Shown here: positions 1 to 5,134 of the stretch, piece after piece
Position numbering within the stretch: position 1 is the stretch's first letter
Layout of the letters: each line of letters starts with the position of its first letter
Source of the DNA: Rhodanobacteraceae bacterium
GTDB lineage: Bacteria; Pseudomonadota; Gammaproteobacteria; Xanthomonadales; SZUA-5
Direction of reading: 5' to 3'
Length of the DNA stretch: 5,134 nt
NCBI GenBank assembly: GCA_003233535.1
Contig: QIMA01000139.1
Location: 1-5,134 of the forward strand
The notes under the pieces: generated by a model
The model's input: the letters and a program-made list of their open reading frames with translations, nothing else
What the model was told of the DNA's origin: nothing
Databases searched by the model: none
Program-made: the position numbers and the translations under genes

Positions 1-935
1 GGCTGCTCATCCCTCTAGCATTTGGCATGGCCGTCATCGTGCCGCCTCAGGCTTACTTTCAAGCGCTCAGCAACGGAGTGATCGAGCCAGGCTACGGCGC
101 TTTTCTGTGGCGCTATTTCACCTTCCAACAGTGGCCCGACGGTGCGTTTGATGGATCCCACATCGGCATCACCTGGAATCACCTGTGGTATCTGCCTTAT
201 CTGCTGACCTACACGCTCGCATTGATCGCACTACTACCGATCCTTCGAGGTGTCGGCGCCGGCCTGCTGAACCGTTTCCGGAATCTGCGCGGCTTGGCCT
301 TGATGAGCGTTCCGATTTTGCCGCTGCTGGTCTATGGACTGACGGTCTTCCCGATATTTGGTGGGGTCAGTCACGACTTCATGACCGACGGCTACGCGCA
401 CGCGATGTACTTCACGATCTTCCTTTACGGATTCACTATCGGCAGGGACGCGGACCTGTGGACCGAAATCAGCCGACTGCGCTGGCACGCGTTGGCACTG
501 GCGATCTGCAGTTTCGCGGCTTTTCTCGTAGTCGACGAGATCGCCCCGGACGAGCCCACAGCGGCTGAAAATCTGGCTCAGCTGTTGGTGATTTACTTTA
601 ACCGCTGGATTTGGCTACTGTTGCTGCTGGGCTGGGCACACCACTGGCTGAACCGACCGATGGCTTGGCTGTCCTACGCTAATCGCGCCGTGTATCCCTG
701 GTACATCCTGCACCAGACGATCACCGTGGTGGCCGGCTACCACCTGGCGCAAATGGGCCTGGGCCCGGTGCTTGAGTCGGTGTTGGTCCTAGCAGTCACT
801 TTCGTCGGCTGTTACGTGGGCTATGAATTCGTGATCAGGCGGATTCGACCGTTAAAGCCGCTGTTTGGCGTGGCAGCGGCAGCAAACGCTGATTATCCGC
901 GGCCAACGCGCGCCGCTGAGTCGAGCGCTCCTTGA
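1..935 (+). CDS. Acyltransferase family (acyltransferase 3-like) membrane protein, 5'-truncated by window edge
   Basis: The reading frame is open from base 3 and the residues before the ATG at 27 (LLIPLAFG) fit the family, so that ATG is internal and the true start lies outside the window. Such integral membrane proteins move acyl groups onto sugars of exported polysaccharides, glucans or lipids. What is seen: a family-typical PPQAYF stretch, then NHLWYLPYLL (residues 51-60 counted from base 27), several hydrophobic segments (about 55-73, 92-113, 125-139, 153-170, 183-205, 245-268) and a C-terminal WYILHQTITVV segment (225-235). These resemble the acyltransferase 3 group that includes glucan succinyltransferase OpgC/MdoC. 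The N-terminal part, where the catalytic His of the family normally sits, is not visible. The last 20 or so residues are low-complexity and probably cytoplasmic. The substrate cannot be told, so OpgC is only an analogy. A strong hairpin follows 8 bp after the TGA. Confidence 0.85.
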   Translation, partial: LLIPLAFGMAVIVPPQAYFQALSNGVIEPGYGAFLWRYFTFQQWPDGAFDGSHIGITWNHLWYLPYLLTYTLALIALLPILRGVGAGLLNRFRNLRGLALMSVPILPLLVYGLTVFPIFGGVSHDFMTDGYAHAMYFTIFLYGFTIGRDADLWTEISRLRWHALALAICSFAAFLVVDEIAPDEPTAAENLAQLLVIYFNRWIWLLLLLGWAHHWLNRPMAWLSYANRAVYPWYILHQTITVVAGYHLAQMGLGPVLESVLVLAVTFVGCYVGYEFVIRRIRPLKPLFGVAAAANADYPRPTRAAESSAP

Positions 936-943
936 GCAAACGA

Positions 944-972
944 GCCGCTCGGTCGCACCCCGGCCGAGCGGC
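944..972 (+). terminator. GC-rich hairpin after the acyltransferase gene
   Basis: GCCGCTCGG (944-952) is perfectly inverted as CCGAGCGGC (964-972). The pairing continues inwards (953-955 with 961-963, one G-T wobble), giving a 12-bp stem with a 5-nt loop. It begins 8 bp past the acyltransferase stop. No T-run follows, so it is not a classical intrinsic terminator. It may still stop transcription or protect the 3' end of the message. Confidence 0.5.
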
Positions 973-980
973 GCATCTAA

Positions 981-998
981 CCCGGATGTTTCATGAAC
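981..998 (+). repeat. Solo sequence resembling the ends of the 3774-3981 element
   Basis: CCCGGATGTTTCATGAAC matches the terminal repeat of the element at 3774-3981 (CCCGGAGTTTCATGAAC at its right end, read on the minus strand) except for one extra T. About 25 bp further on, GCAATCAATGTC (1024-1035) also occurs inside the element (3928-3939), but in the opposite orientation relative to the end motif. No matching second end and no direct repeat were found here. It may be a decayed or related transposon end, or a partial coincidence. Confidence 0.35.
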
Positions 999-1091
999 GG
1001 CAGTCGCCCGTCGTGTTTGGCTCGCAATCAATGTCGCCCGCAAGCGAAGGACTGCGCAAGGTAGGATACAGCGACCCGGCACTGCACAGTC

Positions 1092-1415
1092 TTGATCATC
1101 ATTCACCTCGCGCTCCACGCCCTAATTCCGTTGCTTCTAGCACTGTTTTGCTACCGCGACCGCTGGCGACAGAGCTATGCCTGGATGATGGCCGGCATGC
1201 TGATCGATATCGACCACCTGCTGGCCGACCCGATTTACGACCCCACTCGCTGCAGCATCGGTTTCCATCCGCTGCACACCTCCATACCGATTGTTCTGTA
1301 TGTGCTCGCTCTAGCTCATCCGAAGACGCGTTTGCTGGCTATCGGACTGTGCATCCATATCGCGCTGGACAGCATTGATTGTCAGCTAAACAACGGAATC
1401 TGGTACACCGTCTGA
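1092..1415 (+). CDS. Small membrane protein, DUF6122-like, with conserved His/Asp motifs (TTG start)
   Basis: A 107-residue protein that resembles the DUF6122 family from memory; its function is unknown. It has three or four hydrophobic segments (about 3-19, 29-44, 64-76, 81-96). Polar residues that could bind a metal sit at membrane edges: H5 and H9 (HLALH), D39-D41-H42 (DIDH), H59 and H62 (GFHPLHT), H89, D93 and D96. This pattern recalls YdjM-type putative membrane metal-dependent hydrolases, but that link is inference. The only plausible start after the in-frame TAG at 1062 is TTG at 1092. No Shine-Dalgarno sequence sits at normal distance; AAGGTAGGA at 1058-1066 is about 25 nt upstream. 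Homologues as I recall them begin just before this IHLALH stretch, which supports the start. The last ten codons overlap the 3' end of the convergent regulator gene by 30 bp. Confidence 0.75.
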   Translation: MIIIHLALHALIPLLLALFCYRDRWRQSYAWMMAGMLIDIDHLLADPIYDPTRCSIGFHPLHTSIPIVLYVLALAHPKTRLLAIGLCIHIALDSIDCQLNNGIWYTV

Positions 1416-2933
1416 GCCACCAGAAGCGCAACTGAGACCTACCGGCGTGTACAGCCCTGCGGCGTTACTCGCCTGCAGGCCGCGATAGATCTGCGCAAGG
1501 ATCGCCACGCCCTGCTGAATTTGCTCGGGATCCAATGCCGAGAATCCCAACAGCAGTCCGGGCCGCGGTCGCTCGCTGGCGTAGTACGGAGCTAGCGAGT
1601 AGACACCCACGCCGCGCTGGCGACAGCCGCTGATCAATTCACTAACTGCGGACCCGGACAACCGGTTCAGCCAGACCACCAGATGAGTGCCGGCGTTGGC
1701 TCCGGCAACCTCCACTTCGGCACCTAGCTCGCTATGCAGCGCCTGGACCAGGCAGGCCCGGCGTTCAGCGTAACGTCGGTTCATTCGACGCAAATGGCGC
1801 TCATAGCCACCGTTGGCCATAAACGCGGCGATTACGCGCTGATAAACACCCGGATTACCGCGATCGATCAGCCACTTCATATCCCGAAATGGCCCGACCA
1901 GCGACTTAGGCAGCGCCAGCAGACCCAAACGCAAACTCGGCGTCAGCGACTTGGCAAACGTACCCACGTAAATGACCGGAGCGCCGCTAGCCAAACCGGC
2001 AATCGCCTGCAGTGGTCCACAGTCGTAGCGAAACTCACTGTCGTAGTCGTCCTCGATCAAATAGGCCTGTTCGCGCCTTGCCCAGGCTAGCAGCGCGAGC
2101 CGCCGACTTAGCGGCATCACCGCACCGGTGGGGAACTGATGCGAGGGAGTCACGTAAGCCATTCTGGCGCCCTTCGCAACGTCGCTCAGGGCTGCTACCT
2201 GCATGCCCTGATCATCTACAGCGATGGGTACCAGCTGCGCGGCAGCAGCATTGAAAACGTGCCTGGCACCTTGATAGAGCGGCTGTTCGACAACGACGCG
2301 GTCGCCGGGATCGAGCAGGATTCGCGCACACAGATCCAGGCCCTGTTGGGACCCGGAGGTAACAATGACCTGCTCCGCATCGATAGCTACCCCGCGATGG
2401 CGACGCAGATGTTTGGCGAGTTCAGCGCGCAGCGCCGGATCACCCATTGTGTCGCCGTAGTCGTACACCGCTTGGCGTATTACTCGCCCGTGCAGACGCC
2501 CCAGTTCACAGATGGTCTCCGCGTCCGGTCGAGCAATCCCATACTCAAAATCAATCGGTAGACGCTGTTCAAACAGGGATAGAGCACGCGCCTGACCGGC
2601 TTCCGTCACGGCACGACTGCCGGAGCGCGAGAGACGTGGCTGGTCTGAGCGTATTCGCGCATCCGACGCGACTTTTGGACACACCTCCAGGAGTCGATTG
2701 GCCAAAGCCTGCGCAACAAAGGTGCCCGATTTGGGCCGACTCTCCAAATAACCTTCGGCCAAGAGTTGCTCATAGGCAGCGAGCACCACGTTTCGAGAGA
2801 GCCGCATGTCCTTGGCCAACGCTCGCGTGCCGGGAATACGAACACCGGGCGGGAACTCGTTGCGCAATATGGCGTCGCGAAAACCGCGCGCCAGCTGGGC
2901 GTACTTGGTTCCTTCACCATCGAGCTGAATCAC
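1386..2933 (-). CDS. MocR/PdxR-type GntR-family transcriptional regulator with aminotransferase domain
   Basis: A complete 515-residue protein, the usual length for MocR regulators, which sense PLP, amino compounds or vitamin B6 forms and bind DNA as dimers. Residues about 9-75 form a GntR winged helix (RALAKDMRLSRNVVLAAYEQL, then YLESRPKSGTFVA). After a linker (76-125), a fold-type I aminotransferase-like domain spans about 128-488. It contains YGDTMGDPALR (158-169), TSGSQQGLDL (192-201), TPSHQFPTGAVMP (262-274), IEDDYDSEF (293-301, PLP-ring Asp region) and GTFAKSL (324-330), with K328 as the expected PLP Schiff-base lysine. All look intact, so PLP binding is likely. The start is GTG at 2933-2931, and an in-frame TAG lies five codons upstream. 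The ribosome-binding site is weak. The roughly 27-residue C-terminal tail looks non-conserved and overlaps the facing gene. The gene is divergent from the PNPOx-like gene, its probable target. It is probably autoregulated through the inverted repeat at 2961-2981. Confidence 0.93.
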   Translation of the reverse strand: MIQLDGEGTKYAQLARGFRDAILRNEFPPGVRIPGTRALAKDMRLSRNVVLAAYEQLLAEGYLESRPKSGTFVAQALANRLLEVCPKVASDARIRSDQPRLSRSGSRAVTEAGQARALSLFEQRLPIDFEYGIARPDAETICELGRLHGRVIRQAVYDYGDTMGDPALRAELAKHLRRHRGVAIDAEQVIVTSGSQQGLDLCARILLDPGDRVVVEQPLYQGARHVFNAAAAQLVPIAVDDQGMQVAALSDVAKGARMAYVTPSHQFPTGAVMPLSRRLALLAWARREQAYLIEDDYDSEFRYDCGPLQAIAGLASGAPVIYVGTFAKSLTPSLRLGLLALPKSLVGPFRDMKWLIDRGNPGVYQRVIAAFMANGGYERHLRRMNRRYAERRACLVQALHSELGAEVEVAGANAGTHLVVWLNRLSGSAVSELISGCRQRGVGVYSLAPYYASERPRPGLLLGFSALDPEQIQQGVAILAQIYRGLQASNAAGLYTPVGLSCASGGSDGVPDSVV

Positions 2934-2985
2934 AATCTGGCACCACTACCATTAGACAAACTGGATCTTTTACAGATCCAGATTG
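2933..2985. promoter_or_regulatory. Nested inverted repeats in the divergent promoter: putative MocR operator
   Basis: CTGGATCT (2961-2968) and AGATCCAG (2974-2981) form a perfect 8-bp inverted repeat with a 5-bp spacer, TTTAC. A second perfect 8-bp pair encloses it: CAATCTGG (2933-2940) and CCAGATTG (2978-2985), centres 45 bp apart. The outer left copy touches the regulator's GTG start. CAGAT is also tandemly repeated at 2973-2983, and MocR proteins often use direct repeats. The position between a MocR gene and a divergent gene suggests autoregulation plus control of that gene. Binding by this regulator is inference. Confidence 0.6.
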
Positions 2986-2996
2986 CAGCTTAGCAT
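2969..2996 (+). promoter_or_regulatory. Candidate sigma-70 promoter for the PNPOx-like gene
   Basis: TTTACA (2969-2974) and TAGCAT (2991-2996), separated by 16 bp, are imperfect matches to the -35 and -10 boxes. The -35 box would lie in the spacer and right arm of the inner inverted repeat, so a bound regulator would touch RNA polymerase here. On the minus strand, TCTAAT (2956-2951) is a possible -10 for the regulator, but no good -35 accompanies it. Confidence 0.35.
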
Positions 2997-3012
2997 CGTC
3001 CCCTAAGCAACC

Positions 3013-3016
3013 GGAG
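3013..3016 (+). promoter_or_regulatory. Ribosome-binding site of the PNPOx-like gene
   Basis: GGAG lies 7 nt before the ATG at 3024, a normal Shine-Dalgarno spacing, and supports that start. Confidence 0.7.
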
Positions 3017-3023
3017 TCCCCTG

Positions 3024-3698
3024 ATGAGCGAACAACTCCCCGTTAGCGAGCGCAGCCAACTGCGCCGAATTCCCAGTCGCGCCAGCTACGACCGTGCCCT
3101 GGCCCATGCCATCTTGGATGTAGGTCTGATCTGCCATGTCGGCTTCGCCACCGGCACCGATGTATTCGTCATCCCGATGGCCTACGCCCGGCAGGGCGAC
3201 CAGCTACTGCTGCACGGATCGGTGGCTAGCCGACTCGCTAAGTCACTCGCCGGCGGCGTAAGGCTGTCGGTCTGCGTCACCCTGATGGACGGCTTGGTGT
3301 TGGCTAGGTCCGTGTTTGAGCACTCGATGAATTACCGGTCGGTGGTCTGCTTTGGGCACGCGACGGCAATAACCGACCCGACTTTCAAGGCCGCAGCCCT
3401 GAGGGACCTTACCGAGCATCTAATACCCGGCCGCTGGGAAGACGCCCGGCAGCCTAATACGCGAGAGATCCAGGCCACAACGGTGCTCGCGATGCCTTTG
3501 CAAGAGATCAGTATCAAGACCCGAGCCGGGCCGCCGGAAGATTTGCAGAAAGACATGGAGTTGCCTTACTGGGCCGGCGTGCTGCCGCTGCAACTGCGCA
3601 CCGCAGCGGCGATTCCGGATCCCGCCTTAGCTGCGCATACCCCACTGCCCAGCTACGTGTCCGACTACGCCCGACCCGGGCAACGTAGCCGCTTATAA
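3024..3698 (+). CDS. Pyridoxamine 5'-phosphate oxidase-like, FMN-binding split-barrel protein
   Basis: A complete 224-residue protein of the 'predicted flavin-nucleotide-binding' group (COG3467-like, related to NimA-type proteins), a branch of the PNPOx split-barrel superfamily. Visible family segments are SYDRALAHAILD (21-32), CHVGF (37-41), FVIPMAYAR (48-56), LLLHGSVASR (61-70, expected FMN-phosphate contact), TLMDGLVLARS (86-96), HSMNYRSVVCFG (100-111), HLIPGRW (132-138), KTRAGPPED (165-173) and YWAGVLPL (182-189). A cytoplasmic dimer with bound FMN is expected. The substrate is unknown; this branch is not the PdxH enzyme of B6 synthesis, so I give no symbol. A divergent MocR regulator shares its promoter region, a pairing that suggests control in response to a B6- or amine-related signal. 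ATG at 3024 is well supported by the GGAG upstream. The C-terminal 30 or so residues look poorly conserved. Confidence 0.9.
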   Translation: MSEQLPVSERSQLRRIPSRASYDRALAHAILDVGLICHVGFATGTDVFVIPMAYARQGDQLLLHGSVASRLAKSLAGGVRLSVCVTLMDGLVLARSVFEHSMNYRSVVCFGHATAITDPTFKAAALRDLTEHLIPGRWEDARQPNTREIQATTVLAMPLQEISIKTRAGPPEDLQKDMELPYWAGVLPLQLRTAAAIPDPALAAHTPLPSYVSDYARPGQRSRL

Positions 3699-3710
3699 AA
3701 CGACTGATCG

Positions 3711-3750
3711 CCGCTGCTATCGCTTGTATACACGTATACAACAGCAGCGG
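3711..3750. terminator. Composite palindrome between convergent genes: probable terminator or operator-like site
   Basis: Outer arms CCGCTGCT (3711-3718) and AGCAGCGG (3743-3750) enclose a perfect inner palindrome TTGTATACACGTATACAA (3724-3741; 8-bp arms, 2-nt centre). The two stems are joined by a 5-by-1-nt internal loop. It begins 12 bp after the PNPOx-like stop. No T-run follows on the plus strand; on the minus strand TTTT occurs about 11 nt past the stem. A bidirectional terminator for two converging genes is the simplest reading. The inner 18 bp also looks like a dimeric repressor site. Confidence 0.5.
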
Positions 3751-3766
3751 TTGCCACCGAAGCAGG

Positions 3767-3773
3767 CTCATCA
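3767..3773. repeat. Target-site duplication, left copy (CTCATCA)
   Basis: CTCATCA directly abuts the left terminal inverted repeat (starting at 3774) and is identical to the 7 bp directly abutting the right terminal repeat. The next outer base differs (G at 3766, A at 3989), so the duplication is 7 bp. Confidence 0.85.
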
Positions 3774-3792
3774 GCCTAGCCCGGAGTTTCAT
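3774..3792 (+). repeat. Left terminal inverted repeat of the MITE-like element
   Basis: GCCTAGCCCGGAGTTTCAT is identical to the reverse complement of 3963-3981. AGTTT and AAACT with a 3-bp centre at its inner border (3785-3797) could form a small hairpin. Confidence 0.88.
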
Positions 3793-3884
3793 AAACTTCA
3801 CGCGCCCTCGCTAGACCCTTGATCGCCCAGCGACTTTTTCTCAGTCGGGTGTATGAACCACTACACCGCTCCCTTTCTTGAAAA

Positions 3885-3928
3885 AACACTGTGAAAAACC
3901 ACTGGGAACACTGTGAAAAACCACTGGG
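3885..3928 (+). repeat. Perfect 22-bp tandem duplication inside the element
   Basis: Two head-to-tail identical 22-bp units, 3885-3906 and 3907-3928, each running from AACACTGTG through AAAAACC to ACTGGG. The period is about two helical turns. A diverged inverted counterpart lies in the left arm (about 3826-3846), which suggests a subterminal site, duplicated on the right side only, that may be bound by a transposase or host protein. Confidence 0.85.
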
Positions 3929-3941
3929 CAATCAATGTCCT

Positions 3942-3956
3942 GCGCGATCATCGCGC
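3942..3956. repeat. 15-bp palindrome in the right arm of the element
   Basis: GCGCGAT (3942-3948) and ATCGCGC (3950-3956) are perfect inverted arms around a single C. The left arm of the element has no equally good counterpart at the same distance from its end. Confidence 0.7.
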
Positions 3957-3962
3957 GAGTTC

Positions 3963-3981
3963 ATGAAACTCCGGGCTAGGC
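3963..3981 (-). repeat. Right terminal inverted repeat of the MITE-like element
   Basis: Read on the minus strand it is identical over 19 bp to 3774-3792. It ends directly at the right copy of the target duplication. Confidence 0.88.
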
Positions 3982-3988
3982 CTCATCA
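3982..3988. repeat. Target-site duplication, right copy, containing the kinase stop codon
   Basis: CTCATCA is identical to 3767-3773. On the minus strand it reads TGATGAG, whose first three bases are the stop codon of the histidine kinase gene. Confidence 0.85.
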
Positions 3989-5134
3989 ACGCCGTTGGGG
4001 CAGATACTTAGCCAGCATTTTGCCCAAGCTCTCCATGTCGATGGGCTTAGTCATCACCGCATCCATACCGGCGGCTAAGCATTGGTCGTGATGCTCCGAC
4101 AATGCGTGCGCAGTGAGCGCCAAGATCGGCGTCAGTGCGCCCATCTCACGGAGAGTGCGAGTCGCCGTTTGACCGTCCATCTGCGGCATCTCGCAGTCCA
4201 TCAGAATCAAATCCGGCGCCTTGTCCTGATAAGCGGCAATCGCCTGAATTCCGTCGCCGACTGATCGAGCACGCAGACCCAAGGCCTCAATGAAGTAAAT
4301 AATGATCTCGCGGCTGTGTTCGTCGTCCTCGGCGATCAATATCTCGGCGTCGGGCAACCGCTGGTTCTCGCCTTGCGGTTGCTTATCGGGAGCCGACGCC
4401 GGCTCCAAGGGCAGCAGCACGGCGAATTGGCTGCCTTTGCCAACCTCACTGCTGACCGTTATTTCGCCGCCCATCAGCTCAACCAATTCGTGGCAAATAC
4501 TCAGCCCCAAGCCGCTCCCGCCGTAGCGTCGCGAGGAAGACGCTTCCGCTTGCGCAAACGGTTCGAAAATCAGATCCAGCTTGGCTGCCTCGACGCCGAT
4601 ACCACTATCGCTGACGGTCATCATGAAGCGCTGATCTGACTCTTTGTTGAGCCGGACTGCGATCGTTCCAGTTGAGGTGAACTTCACCGCATTGCTGACC
4701 AAATTGATCAATACCTGCGCAATCCGCAGGCGGTCCCCGCAAATCCATTGCGGCAACTGATCATCAAGCTCCAACTCAAAGCGCAGCCCTTTCCTGGTGG
4801 CCACTAAATCCTGCGGCAACAGGGTCTCACTCACCATTTCGCGCAAATCGAAGCTGATCGGCTCAATTTGCAGCTTACGCGCGCTAACTCGTGCAAAATC
4901 GAGCACGTCGTCAACCACGCTAACCAAATGACCGCAGGCTTTCTGCATGGCTCCCAGATAGCGGTCAAACGGCGGCTGCAGCTGCGCGTCACGGAGCATT
5001 TGAGCCATGCCGGTGATGCCGTTGATCGGCGTCCTCACTTCATGGCTCATGGCGGCAAGGAATCGCGACTTGGCCTCGTTGGCCTGATCGGCCTGTATGC
5101 GCATTTGCGCCTCCAGCCAGCGCGCTCTAGACAT
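3986..5134 (-). CDS. Hybrid sensor histidine kinase, C-terminal part (HisKA, HATPase_c, receiver); 5' end outside window
   Basis: The visible 382 residues begin with a Met at the window edge, but this is probably internal. It opens in the coiled helix that precedes HisKA, and no sensory or membrane domain is seen. HisKA has the H-box FLAAMSHEVRTP (25-36) with H31 as phospho-acceptor. HATPase_c shows an N-box NLVSNAVKF (144-152), G1 DSGIG (176-180), F-box FEPF (190-193) and G2 GGSGLGL (205-211). A short linker (about 245-262) leads to a receiver domain with acidic residues E269-D270-D271, phospho-acceptor D313 (LILMDCEMPQMDG), T341 and K363-P364. All catalytic residues are present, so autophosphorylation at H31 and transfer to D313 are expected. 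No Hpt domain follows, so a separate phosphotransfer protein is probably needed. The protein ends LPQRR, and its TGA lies in the 7-bp target duplication of the adjacent mobile element. The signal sensed cannot be told. Confidence 0.93.
   Translation of the reverse strand: MSRARWLEAQMRIQADQANEAKSRFLAAMSHEVRTPINGITGMAQMLRDAQLQPPFDRYLGAMQKACGHLVSVVDDVLDFARVSARKLQIEPISFDLREMVSETLLPQDLVATRKGLRFELELDDQLPQWICGDRLRIAQVLINLVSNAVKFTSTGTIAVRLNKESDQRFMMTVSDSGIGVEAAKLDLIFEPFAQAEASSSRRYGGSGLGLSICHELVELMGGEITVSSEVGKGSQFAVLLPLEPASAPDKQPQGENQRLPDAEILIAEDDEHSREIIIYFIEALGLRARSVGDGIQAIAAYQDKAPDLILMDCEMPQMDGQTATRTLREMGALTPILALTAHALSEHHDQCLAAGMDAVMTKPIDMESLGKMLAKYLPQRR

Larger units (their letters stand above)
3774..3981. 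mobile_element. 208-bp MITE-like non-autonomous transposable element
   Basis: The ends are a perfect 19-bp inverted repeat: GCCTAGCCCGGAGTTTCAT at 3774-3792, and its reverse complement at 3963-3981. Each end is bordered by the same 7-bp direct repeat, CTCATCA, with no bases between. There is no transposase and no convincing coding region inside. Beyond the ends, similarity in inverted orientation returns about 45 bp from each end (left TTGATCGCCCAG at 3819-3830; right TTGATTGCCCAG on the minus strand from 3935), followed on both sides by TTTTTC and CAGT. The two arms therefore extend to about 73 bp each (3774-3846 and 3909-3981). The right arm also holds a 22-bp tandem repeat and a 15-bp palindrome. 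This fits an element mobilised in trans by a full-length insertion sequence with matching ends. I cannot assign the IS family. CCTAG ends occur in some IS1380-type elements, but those usually duplicate 4-5 bp. Confidence 0.85.

Noticed and set aside
932..1378. Plus-strand open frame of 148 codons overlapping the acyltransferase stop
   Set aside because: The translation is low-complexity and rich in Arg, Ser and Pro, runs out of frame through the DUF6122-like gene, and shows no recognisable motif.
2447..3046. Plus-strand 199-codon frame antisense to the regulator
   Set aside because: It lies opposite the clearly conserved winged-helix region of the MocR gene and has no recognisable domain.
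3514..3801. Minus-strand frame of 95 codons across the PNPOx-like 3' end
   Set aside because: It is antisense to a well-supported gene and begins within the element's end; Ala/Arg-rich composition is typical of a shadow frame.
3848..3867. Inverted repeat GGTGTA/TACACC with 8-nt loop in the middle of the element
   Set aside because: The arms are only 6 bp and lie near the element's centre, where small palindromes are expected by chance; not listed as a separate site.
3885..3928. Two 22-bp repeats as a possible CRISPR remnant
   Set aside because: The units are directly adjacent with no spacer between them and lie inside a transposable element; a tandem duplication explains them.
3891..4091. 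Short plus-strand frame starting in the tandem repeat
   Set aside because: It spans the mobile element and the antisense of the kinase end, and its N-terminus is just translated repeat; no family resemblance.

Overview
The window looks like chromosomal DNA from a moderately GC-rich proteobacterium, most likely a gammaproteobacterium. This rests on the gene families present (a DUF6122-type membrane protein, a MocR regulator beside a flavin-binding oxidase-like protein, a hybrid histidine kinase) and on codon usage. It is inference from protein style; I cannot name a genus.

Layout, left to right. (1) From 1 to 935, plus strand, lies the 3' part of a multi-pass membrane acyltransferase, cut by the left edge. 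(2) A 156-bp gap (936-1091) holds a strong GC-rich hairpin just after the acyltransferase stop and a short sequence resembling the ends of the mobile element found later in the window. (3) A small plus-strand membrane protein with conserved His/Asp residues (1092-1415) starts at TTG and overlaps, tail to tail, the end of the next gene by 30 bp. (4) A full-length MocR/GntR-type regulator (winged helix plus PLP-dependent aminotransferase fold) runs on the minus strand from 2933 to 1386. (5) A 90-bp divergent promoter region (2934-3023) carries a perfect 8-bp inverted repeat nested inside a second, wider one. (6) A PNPOx-like FMN-binding protein (3024-3698, plus) is the probable target of the MocR regulator. 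(7) A 287-bp convergent intergenic region follows. (8) The C-terminal 382 residues of a hybrid sensor histidine kinase (HisKA, HATPase_c, receiver) run on the minus strand from the right edge to 3986.

The most notable structure is in region 7. Positions 3774-3981 form a 208-bp non-coding element with perfect 19-bp terminal inverted repeats, flanked directly on both sides by the 7-bp direct repeat CTCATCA. This is the signature of a complete, recent MITE-like insertion. The right copy of the target duplication contains the kinase stop codon, so the element landed exactly at the gene's end without changing the protein. Removing the element and one target copy leaves a convergent gap of about 72 bp. 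That gap contains a composite palindrome (3711-3750), which was probably the shared terminator, and the insertion has moved it away from the kinase gene.

Functionally, the regulator and the oxidase-like gene form a plausible regulatory pair. The acyltransferase, the small membrane protein and the kinase have no visible functional link to that pair. No RNA genes, CRISPR arrays or transposase genes are visible.
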